A stretch of DNA of 17,694 nucleotides, taken from assembly GCA_017963875.1 (NCBI GenBank), contig JAGCTA010000362.1:1-17694 (forward strand), in the 5' to 3' direction. The position numbers and the translations under genes are program-made. Source of the DNA: Victivallales bacterium (GTDB lineage Bacteria > Verrucomicrobiota > Lentisphaeria > Oligosphaerales > Oligosphaeraceae). Positions 1 through 6,344 of the stretch are shown piece by piece; position 1 is the stretch's first letter; every line of letters starts with the position of its first letter. A model generated the notes under the pieces. That model worked only from the letters and a program-made list of their open reading frames with translations. It was not told where the DNA came from and searched no databases.

Positions 1-350
1 ATGGCTATGCGTTCCATGCACTGGTACATGGAGGATGAGGAGGATAATCTGTATAGATTGTATTTTTTTCCCGCAAGTGGTTTTCCAGTCAATTCCAAAT
101 CATAGTCACCATTGATGTAGCCCTCAATTTTTGGACGGTAGATGAGTTCGCATTTCTTTGTCGGCCCCTGTTCCCATTTTCGGACAGTGCTCCAGTCTGT
201 GCCGAATAGATCGCCCAGGCGATGATAGGTCAAACCGAGCAGTATCCTTTTCTTTCTCATGACATTGCGGATATTTACTGTAAAAACACCATTGAACGGA
301 ATTCGATTCATGTTCTTTTGGTTTGGCGCGAAAAAAAACTCTTCATCCAT
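1..350 (-). CDS. helix-turn-helix DNA-binding protein (XRE-like), 3' end outside window
   Basis: An open frame runs on the minus strand from an ATG at 350 to the window edge without a stop, giving 116 complete codons. The start is supported by AAGGAGA at 361-367, ten bases upstream. Residues ~31-63 read MRKKRILLGLTYHRLGDLF followed by GTDWSTVRKWEQG. This is the classic pattern of a Cro/C1-type helix-turn-helix: a basic first helix, 'TYHRLGDLFG' as scaffold helix, and 'DWSTVRKWEQG' as recognition helix and following turn. The region after it (GYINGDYDLELTGKPLAGKKY) is not recognised. Inference: a DNA-binding regulator or the DNA-binding part of a phage or toxin-antitoxin type protein; the partner or effector domain, if any, lies outside the window. 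It is the last gene of the minus-strand block and is separated from dxr by 231 bp holding a palindrome and decamer repeats, which are the obvious candidate operators. Confidence 0.6.
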   Translation of the reverse strand, partial: MDEEFFFAPNQKNMNRIPFNGVFTVNIRNVMRKKRILLGLTYHRLGDLFGTDWSTVRKWEQGPTKKCELIYRPKIEGYINGDYDLELTGKPLAGKKYNLYRLSSSSSMYQCMERIA

Positions 351-360
351 TTTTCGTAAT

Positions 361-367
361 TCTCCTT
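361..367 (-). promoter_or_regulatory. ribosome binding site of the HTH gene
   Basis: AAGGAGA on the minus strand, ten bases before the ATG at 350. It fixes the start of the partial HTH gene. An ATG at 373-371 is in another frame and has no such site. Confidence 0.6.
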
Positions 368-444
368 TTTCATTTGGTGGGTAAAAATAGGGGATATGCG
401 CAATGAACATCTCTCGTACCAATGCGTAAAAAACATAATAAACC

Positions 445-490
445 ATAGTTATGATTTTGCAAATCAAATAGATGCAAAATCATAAACTAT
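445..490. repeat. interrupted palindrome, 17/18-bp arms, between dxr and the HTH gene
   Basis: Left arm ATAGTTATGATTTTGCA (445-461) and right arm TGCAAAATCATAAACTAT (473-490) are reverse complements apart from one extra A in the right arm. The arms are separated by 11 bases. It lies 95 bp upstream of the HTH start and directly abuts the decamer repeats. Two readings are possible. It could be a dyad operator for the HTH protein, supported by its position and its AT-rich symmetric arms. It could instead be an RNA hairpin that ends dxr transcription; a six-T run occurs on the minus strand, but about 13 bases after the stem rather than immediately after it. Confidence 0.7.
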
Positions 491-580
491 CATATAGATT
501 CCTATAGATTCTTATAGATTCCTATGGATTCCTATGAATTCCTATAAAATCCTATGAATTCCTTGTGAATCCTATGACTG
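491..580. repeat. nine tandem 10-bp repeats, consensus CCTATRRATT
   Basis: Nine consecutive 10-base units with no spacing changes: catatagatt, cctatagatt, cttatagatt, cctatggatt, cctatgaatt, cctataaaat, cctatgaatt, ccttgtgaat, cctatgactg. The unit length is close to one helical turn of B-DNA, so every unit presents the same face, and the phased AT steps may bend the DNA. The array starts two bases beyond the dxr stop codon and ends exactly at the palindrome at 445-490. Units are diverged from one another, most strongly at the dxr end. Plausible roles, all inferred: iteron-like protein binding sites, a curved upstream promoter element for the HTH gene, or a neutral minisatellite. There are no unique spacers, so it is not CRISPR. 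Confidence 0.85.
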
Positions 581-581
581 T

Positions 582-1742
582 TCATATTTTTCTGGCGAAA
601 TCACGGGCTGAAGCATCAATCATCTCGATTAATTCAAGGGACTCCTGAGGCTTCGCAGTGAATTCGCCCATGGTCCGCTCCACAATGTGCCAAATATCCG
701 TGAAGCGTATTTCCCCGTTTTGAAATCGGCCTACTGCAATGTCATTCGCGGCATTGAGAATCGTTGGCATCGTGCCACCTTGGCGAATAGCCTCCTTGCC
801 AAAAATGACGGCGGGGAAGCGTCCCGTATCGACGGGGCTGAATTCCAGGCAATTTAGGTCATGAATGTCGAGTCTGGCGGCATTTCCCTCCAAACGATGA
901 GGGAATGACATTCCATAGCGAATCGCCATTCGCATGTCGGGTGCAGACAACTGCGCCATGAACGTCCCATCCACCAATTCAACCAATGCATGGAGTTTTG
1001 ATTGCGGGTGGATGACGGCATCCAGTTTTGTTTCGGGGACATTGAAAAGATAATGCGCTTCAATCAGTTCCAGTGCCTTGTTCATCATTGTGGCGGAATC
1101 GATGGTGATTTTGGCGCCCATGGTCCAGGTAGGATGCCTCAGGGCGTCTTCAAGCGTGGCATGTTCCAGGTCTTCGATGCTTTTGTCCTTGAAGGGGCCT
1201 CCAGATGCCGTAATCCACAGTCTGGATATCTCCTCTGGTCGCCGACCTTGAAGGCATTGAAATAAACCTGAATGTTCGCTGTCAACAGGCACGATCAGAC
1301 CGCCATGGCTGGCTTGTACAGCCGCCATGATTATATCGCCTGCCATGCAGAGTATTTCTTTGCTGGCCAAGGCAACGGTTTTTCCGCAGTACAAGGCTGC
1401 CATTACTGGGCGAAGTCCCGAATTGCCAAGTATGGCGCAAAGCACGACATCGACTTCTGGGCGGGTGACGAGTTCCAAGACTGCGTCATCGCCTGACGCA
1501 CCGTGGCAATCCGCAGGGAGAAGCGCGGATAGTTCGGCTGCTTTTTTTGAGTTTGTCGTGATTGCAGTTGTCGCATTCAGCAGTGTGGCCTGCTCTGCCA
1601 GCAGCGATATGTTGTTTCTGGCGACGAGCCCGATGGTTGTGAAGTGTTCCCGATGCTCGAAGAGTTCAATGACCGCATTGCGCCCGATGGAACCAGTCGA
1701 TCCGAGTATGACGACATTTCGATGAAAAGAATATGGATTCAT
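582..1742 (-). CDS. dxr: 1-deoxy-D-xylulose 5-phosphate reductoisomerase
   Basis: Converts 1-deoxy-D-xylulose 5-phosphate to 2-C-methyl-D-erythritol 4-phosphate with NADPH and a divalent metal, the committed step of the MEP isoprenoid pathway, in the cytosol. The 386 residues match the family's usual 380-400. Visible motifs in order: dinucleotide-binding GSTGSIG (14-20), ASKE (126-129), metal-binding DSEHSG with D154 and E156, SGGPF (180-184), flexible-loop HPTWTMG (203-209), and NKALE with N221, K222 and the third metal ligand E225. These align with E. coli IspC residues at a constant offset of 4 to 6. HPQS (245-248) and the C-terminal helical part are also intact. The ATG at 1742 lies 13 codons before GSTGSIG; no clear Shine-Dalgarno site precedes it. 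It follows the HEAT-like gene by 70 bp, so it may be transcribed from upstream. Its neighbours are not other MEP-pathway genes. Confidence 0.97.
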   Translation of the reverse strand: MNPYSFHRNVVILGSTGSIGRNAVIELFEHREHFTTIGLVARNNISLLAEQATLLNATTAITTNSKKAAELSALLPADCHGASGDDAVLELVTRPEVDVVLCAILGNSGLRPVMAALYCGKTVALASKEILCMAGDIIMAAVQASHGGLIVPVDSEHSGLFQCLQGRRPEEISRLWITASGGPFKDKSIEDLEHATLEDALRHPTWTMGAKITIDSATMMNKALELIEAHYLFNVPETKLDAVIHPQSKLHALVELVDGTFMAQLSAPDMRMAIRYGMSFPHRLEGNAARLDIHDLNCLEFSPVDTGRFPAVIFGKEAIRQGGTMPTILNAANDIAVGRFQNGEIRFTDIWHIVERTMGEFTAKPQESLELIEMIDASARDFARKI

Positions 1743-1812
1743 GCAGATGACTGGTGATGATTCTGCCGGTATATTGTCAGGCGTGCCAGAAATGTGGCAT
1801 TATGAATTCAGA

Positions 1813-2553
1813 CTATTCGTCTTCCTGATGTTCCTTCTGATAGGCTTCGAACCAGGCCGTTGCCTGTTCTTTTGAAGTGAAAGTCTCGCCGCCAGACACA
1901 AATTCCATGTATTCCTTTGCCTGTTTCTGACGGGTTGGATTCTCAGAATCGAAGAGTCTGAGCAGAACGGGTACTGCTTCCTTGACATCAAAGGATGTCA
2001 GCAACGTCAGATATTCATCAATAGCCTCATTGGAATCCAGTGAATTGATGATTTCCATCCAGGTGTCTGTGTCGACAAGCGTCGAATCCTCGAACATATT
2101 CTGCTGTATGAGATGCTTCAATGTCAAGTCGGCGTTTTTTGCGCTTTCCGTGCCTTTTTTCAGCATGGGAATCAATGCATTGATGGACTCCTTGCCGCCA
2201 ACCCATTGGAAAACCTCCAGTGCGGCGGTCCGTTCTTCTTCATTGCCTGTGCTGAGTTCAATGGCGAGTTTCAGCGCTTCCTGATGAGCATTTTCGTCAT
2301 CCAGCAACTGACGGACGCGCAGGACTTTCTCTGAGGGGGGCTGGGTATTTTCACCATTTTGTTTTGTGAGGTCGTTTCCCCTGCCCTCAACTTGGGTATT
2401 GTCTGGCTGAGTATTCTGTTGTGGTGCAGATTGTTCAGATGGCAGTGCAGGGATATCGGGGTCTGGATCGCTTTTAGGCAGAATTATCATTAGAATTGCC
2501 AAGATGATGATGGCGCCAATCGTCAGATAAATGAGATTGTTTTGATTCTTCAT
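1813..2553 (-). CDS. membrane-anchored HEAT-like repeat protein
   Basis: A 246-residue protein. Residues ~8-26 form one hydrophobic segment (IYLTIGAIIILAILMIILP) after a short polar N-terminus, best read as an uncleaved membrane anchor with the remainder outside the cytoplasm. Residues 27-75 are a Pro/Gln/Asn-rich linker. Residues ~76-220 are paired amphipathic helices of HEAT type, for example 'EERTAALEVFQWVGGKESINALIPML' broken across two helices and 'KEAVPVLLRLFDSENPTRQKQAKEYMEFV'. The end, 'SGGETFTSKEQATAWFEAYQ', resembles the Trp-containing tail that often closes HEAT proteins of Planctomycetes and related phyla; this is from memory of those families. HEAT scaffolds bind proteins; no catalytic residue is visible. 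It sits 37 bp downstream of the large secreted protein and 70 bp upstream of dxr. A specific partner cannot be named. Confidence 0.6.
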   Translation of the reverse strand: MKNQNNLIYLTIGAIIILAILMIILPKSDPDPDIPALPSEQSAPQQNTQPDNTQVEGRGNDLTKQNGENTQPPSEKVLRVRQLLDDENAHQEALKLAIELSTGNEEERTAALEVFQWVGGKESINALIPMLKKGTESAKNADLTLKHLIQQNMFEDSTLVDTDTWMEIINSLDSNEAIDEYLTLLTSFDVKEAVPVLLRLFDSENPTRQKQAKEYMEFVSGGETFTSKEQATAWFEAYQKEHQEDE

Positions 2554-2590
2554 GTGAAATTCAATTGTTGGTTAATGGTGTTGCGGTAAC

Positions 2591-5500
2591 TTATTTAAGA
2601 ATAGTTTCAGGAGTTTGGGCTAGCCACGGTGAAGCGTTGCCTGAAATGGATACGGCTATGCCACGGGCATTGTCCAATGACAGCGTCCATGCCTTGCCTT
2701 TTTCATCGTCAGCTGCTTTGACACGCGTCATGGCATTTTGTTCACAGGAAATGATGCGGCCTGTTGGAGAAATCAGGGAAATGTCAGCAGATGCGGGCGA
2801 ATGACGCGTCATCATGCTGAAATCGCCAGATACATGGAAATAAAACTTTGAGTTGTCTTCAGCGATGACGGCAGGCGTGGCGTCGCTGGCGCGGCGGGAC
2901 AGCGCGTGGCTTGTGCTGGTGATTGTGACGGGGGTGTTTCCCGTTGACGAGATGGACAGGTAATAGGCTGCGTCACGAACAGCGGTGCCATTGATTTTCA
3001 TACTGTCGTTTGGAGGAAGTGAGGAATTTCTGGCAACCTCGAAATTCGGGTTGCGCAATGCCCATCCTGTCTGCTTGTCAGAGGAATTGGTGATGCGGAT
3101 GGCATAGCGTTCGTCTTTTTTCGGATAGAACGCCAGCATGGAGACGCCTGGAATATGCAACTCCTGTTCCGTTTCTGACGGCAAAGCGGATGACTGTACG
3201 GCCACAGGCGCATGAACGCAGTCCAGATCAATGAACGTGTCCTGGCGGACCTCCTTTAGGCCTACGCCTTTGACGGTGACTGGCAGCGTGGCATGTCCCG
3301 AGGGCAGGGTGGCGGGAACTTTGGCGACAATGGAGGCCTGGCAAGTTGAAAGCAATTCAGGTTTGCTGATTTTGGGTTCAATAAGAACTTCCCAGCCTTC
3401 TGGCGCTTCCACGGATGTCTCATATTCATGTTTTCCTGAAGTGGATGTATTTTGAATGGTCAAGACGAAAGTACTGGTGCATCCAGGGGAAATATATGCA
3501 GCACTTCGACTGGCAAACAGTTTTATCGGCTGGCTGACCGTCAGCCAGCCGATATCCATTGACAGAAGTTCGACTCCTTGAACAGTAAATGGCATCCATG
3601 CTGCCAGGGTAAAAACCTGAAGGTCTTCTGGTGGATTGGACAAGGTCACCATGAAGCCAGGATGATGCTCGTCTTCCTTGTTCTTGATGGGGATGGCTGA
3701 GAATACGGCGGGCGCCTTGATGCCCAATGCGGTCAAAGTTGTCTTTTCCAGCAGTGCTTCAGGGGTCTTGTGCATAAATGCTGTGGCAACAGGCTGAGGA
3801 ACTCCAGGCATGATGCTTTCCGCCTCGAAAGCCAGCATGGGCTGGTTCATGTAAATCGGAGTGAGAGCGGCGGCGATGACAAGCGCCTGGGCTTGCTTCA
3901 GCAGTTGTTCGCCTGCGGCGTTTGGGGCGAAAATCTGCTGGCAATGATTTGCGTTGAGGAACCAATTGTGGACTTCGTGGTTCAACGTGGACAAATTCTC
4001 CAATGACGGTGCTATAGCCATCTGTTTCCAGGCTGCGGCGAGGTTGTCTGTTTTCAAACCATACTGCTGTGACAGGTGGACTGCGGCCTTCAGAGTCGCG
4101 TCGTCGAATGCCGCGTAACCGATGGAACTGATGGCTGTGATTTCCTGTGCCTGGAATGCGGCATTGAGTTCATCTGGAGTTTTGAAAAGCATGAAAGTGC
4201 CTTCGGGATTGGCTTTCCTGTCGGCGATGAGTCGTGCGGCGAAGACGCCTCGGCGCTCTGTAGAGAAAAGTGCGCTTTTATCGTTGGTGTGGCAGTTGAG
4301 AGCAAGATAGTTTTCCCCGCCAGATACTGTGGAGACCAGGTGTTTGCTCCGCATGGTGTATGGCAACTTGTACAAGCATGCAAAATTCTGCGTCTCCCAT
4401 TCGGAGGGGAGCGATGAACCGTCGATTTGATCGGATGGAGAGGAAACTATGTACAGGGAACTTTTACGTATGGCCAGATTGTTGTGACGATAACTCGGTT
4501 TAAGCATGCCGTGCATTTTTTTAGGATTGCGGATGACAATGGCGTCATCGCATCCCCAGAGTTCATCGTCGGTCTCAGAGGTGACGAATGGGAAGAACAA
4601 ATCCTCCTGGCCATAGAGCAGCCGTATGTCTCCTGTATTCTCAACTTCTGATTTGTCTTTTGGAAGTGAAGTGGGGGAGCCGAGTTTGCATGTTTCACCA
4701 TATACGGTGGCGAAAAGTGGAATGGCGTTGTCACATGCTGGAACAATAAACGCGTCAGCATGGCCTATAAGCGCTTCGGAAGCGGTGTCAAGGACGATTG
4801 CAAAACGGGGATTTGCCTTTCTGGCTTCCATACGCAGCGAGTCCAATGCGGCGCGAAGTGCTGTGATTGCATAGTCCCCTCCATGAATTAAGTGTCCATG
4901 GGAAGAGTTGAAGCAGGACAATGGCGGGGTCAGCAGGTCCTCAATGCAAACTGCTTCGGCACCGTGTTCAATGAGAATGTTAATGGCGTCTGCGAGTTGA
5001 TGACGCCATTCGGCAGTGGTCGAGCAAAGGACCGCTGCGCTGTTTCGGTAGGCTTCATCTAGAATGACGGGAAGACCGTTTTCATCTTGTTCGACACAGG
5101 TTTTGACTTTGCGGGAAGCGTATGAATCGGAGCGCAAATCCCAAACACGGGCTGAAATCATCGGTACGGGTGTTACCCCATAGCGTGGGGCAGAGCGCAA
5201 GGCGCTGCGCAGATAGGGGTCCAATGGCAGGATGTCAGGCGAAAAGTAGTGATGCCAGGCAACGGAATAACTGTGGTATGGGGCAATGATGGGCTTTTTG
5301 ATATGCTGGCTGGCGGCCGCCCATTCCTTGATGGCGTTGGATGGTTCAAATTTAGATTGAAGCCAATAGGCGTCCGCTGGCAAAGCGGAGGAAGGCTCCA
5401 ATGGCTTAACCTGACCCTTGGCCCACGAGGCATAGTTTGCAACGGCATCTTTCCAGTCGCCTTTGAACTGGCGTATGATAATAGGGTATTCCTGGCGGAA

Positions 5501-6166
5501 GTTTGCAACCTTGGCATCTGCCGTTATCGCAGGCAAAGCCGTGGTGGATAAAGTGCAGAGGCCGTTTGAACAGGCAGCACGAAAACATTTGAGCATATAG
5601 CGAGGGTCATGGGTCGCCAATGAAATGCCTCCTTCGCTATTCCAGGCCGCCAGAAACTGCATGCTGGCGTTTTCAGGATAATTCAACCTCGCGGCGAATT
5701 TCTTGCCGTTGTCTGTGACCAGGCGTCCGCCTCCATCGGGCAACGCCATCATCGTCGCGGGTATGCCAGTGAGTATGGGAGATTCAACGAAGTGGATGGT
5801 GTTTTGCGATGAATTTTCAATGATGGTGTTCCACTCGGAGGAACCGTCTGGCTGGAGCATGACGATTTGTTTTACTTTCAGGTCGGATTGAATGCCGTTG
5901 CCTGAAAAGGCTGTCCAGGCAAGCGTCACTGAACTGCCATTGTCAGTGATGGTTGGACTGGATTTGCCTGATTCAACCTTGAGCATGGTGCCTTCTGGCG
6001 ACTGGAGAATGAGTTCCCATCCACTTCGTACAGTCATTCCATTGACTTCGGCGAGGCCGTGTTCGTCAAACATCCATCGGGCATGTGGATTTTGCAGTGT
6101 AATTGCGCCACAGGCAACTGAGGCTAGCATCAGCAACAAGAGGAAACGGGAGAAAATGTCACGCAT
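2591..6166 (-). CDS. large secreted glycosidase-like protein (DUF6259-like core, NEW3-like C-terminal domain)
   Basis: A 1191-residue protein with a signal peptide (hydrophobic FLLLLMLASVACGA, residues 8-21; cleavage near residue 21, or lipidation at C19 if the imperfect lipobox SVAC is used). Residues ~30-245 look like an N-terminal beta-sandwich, including 'EGGISLATHDP' (178-188). Residues ~255-560 have TIM-barrel style strands: 'PIIAPYHSY' (292-300), 'VTPVPMISARVWDLRSD' (331-347), 'EAVCIEDLL' (404-412), then 'CFNSSHGH' (418-425). The SHGH element and its surroundings recall DUF6259-type putative glycan-processing enzymes common in Lentisphaerae and Bacteroidetes. At the usual YxDQ acidic position this protein has E408-D409. 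Residues ~885-970 ('NTSTSGKHEYETSVEAPEGW', 'SIVAKVPATLPSGH') match the NEW3 beta-domain attached to many alpha-galactosidases. The last ~190 residues are another beta-rich region. Substrate unknown. First gene of the minus-strand block, with a weak AAGGG site before the ATG. Confidence 0.6.
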   Translation of the reverse strand: MRDIFSRFLLLLMLASVACGAITLQNPHARWMFDEHGLAEVNGMTVRSGWELILQSPEGTMLKVESGKSSPTITDNGSSVTLAWTAFSGNGIQSDLKVKQIVMLQPDGSSEWNTIIENSSQNTIHFVESPILTGIPATMMALPDGGGRLVTDNGKKFAARLNYPENASMQFLAAWNSEGGISLATHDPRYMLKCFRAACSNGLCTLSTTALPAITADAKVANFRQEYPIIIRQFKGDWKDAVANYASWAKGQVKPLEPSSALPADAYWLQSKFEPSNAIKEWAAASQHIKKPIIAPYHSYSVAWHHYFSPDILPLDPYLRSALRSAPRYGVTPVPMISARVWDLRSDSYASRKVKTCVEQDENGLPVILDEAYRNSAAVLCSTTAEWRHQLADAINILIEHGAEAVCIEDLLTPPLSCFNSSHGHLIHGGDYAITALRAALDSLRMEARKANPRFAIVLDTASEALIGHADAFIVPACDNAIPLFATVYGETCKLGSPTSLPKDKSEVENTGDIRLLYGQEDLFFPFVTSETDDELWGCDDAIVIRNPKKMHGMLKPSYRHNNLAIRKSSLYIVSSPSDQIDGSSLPSEWETQNFACLYKLPYTMRSKHLVSTVSGGENYLALNCHTNDKSALFSTERRGVFAARLIADRKANPEGTFMLFKTPDELNAAFQAQEITAISSIGYAAFDDATLKAAVHLSQQYGLKTDNLAAAWKQMAIAPSLENLSTLNHEVHNWFLNANHCQQIFAPNAAGEQLLKQAQALVIAAALTPIYMNQPMLAFEAESIMPGVPQPVATAFMHKTPEALLEKTTLTALGIKAPAVFSAIPIKNKEDEHHPGFMVTLSNPPEDLQVFTLAAWMPFTVQGVELLSMDIGWLTVSQPIKLFASRSAAYISPGCTSTFVLTIQNTSTSGKHEYETSVEAPEGWEVLIEPKISKPELLSTCQASIVAKVPATLPSGHATLPVTVKGVGLKEVRQDTFIDLDCVHAPVAVQSSALPSETEQELHIPGVSMLAFYPKKDERYAIRITNSSDKQTGWALRNPNFEVARNSSLPPNDSMKINGTAVRDAAYYLSISSTGNTPVTITSTSHALSRRASDATPAVIAEDNSKFYFHVSGDFSMMTRHSPASADISLISPTGRIISCEQNAMTRVKAADDEKGKAWTLSLDNARGIAVSISGNASPWLAQTPETILK

Positions 6167-6259
6167 GGATAGGCCCTTTGTGGTGTGTATGTCGATTTCT
6201 TGGCTACGATGAAAATTACAATAAAAACGGCCCTGGATTTATTTTTGTTGCATCGGGAA

Positions 6260-6309
6260 ATTTCATTTTCATTTTCATATATTATAATATATTGATGAAT
6301 TGATGATAA
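6260..6309. promoter_or_regulatory. divergent promoter region with a palindromic -10 block
   Basis: The 178-bp gap between the divergent starts at 6166 and 6345 holds the perfect palindrome ATATTATAATAT (6279-6290). It supplies TATAAT on the plus strand (6283-6288) and TATAAT on the minus strand (6281-6286). For the minus strand a -35 of TTATCA lies at 6304-6309 with a 17-bp spacer, a reasonable sigma-70-type promoter for the large secreted protein. For the plus strand the -35 at 6260-6265 (ATTTCA) is weak. Predicted from consensus only. Confidence 0.4.
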
Positions 6310-6333
6310 TACAAAATTGAATGCGATTTGAAA

Positions 6334-6340
6334 AAGGGGA
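6334..6340 (+). promoter_or_regulatory. ribosome binding site deciding the start at 6345
   Basis: AAGGGGA four bases before ATG 6345. It lies inside the longer open frame that begins at ATG 6321, which has no such site, and it places the start directly at the signal peptide. Confidence 0.6.
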
Positions 6341-6344
6341 AAAC

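Noticed and set aside
491..580. Decamer array as a CRISPR
   Set aside because: Units are 10 bp, tandem and without unique spacers; no cas genes are present.
1327..1725. 132-codon plus-strand frame inside dxr
   Set aside because: Antisense shadow of dxr, Ser/Ala-rich with no domain pattern.
1776..1798. Short hairpin TGCCA-GAAATG-TGGCA between the HEAT-like gene and dxr
   Set aside because: Only a 5-bp stem with no T-run; too weak to call a terminator or operator.
6102..6166. Lipoprotein signal in the 1191-aa protein
   Set aside because: The lipobox would be S-V-A-C, lacking the usual Leu at -3; an ordinary signal peptide is equally likely, so lipidation is mentioned only as an alternative.
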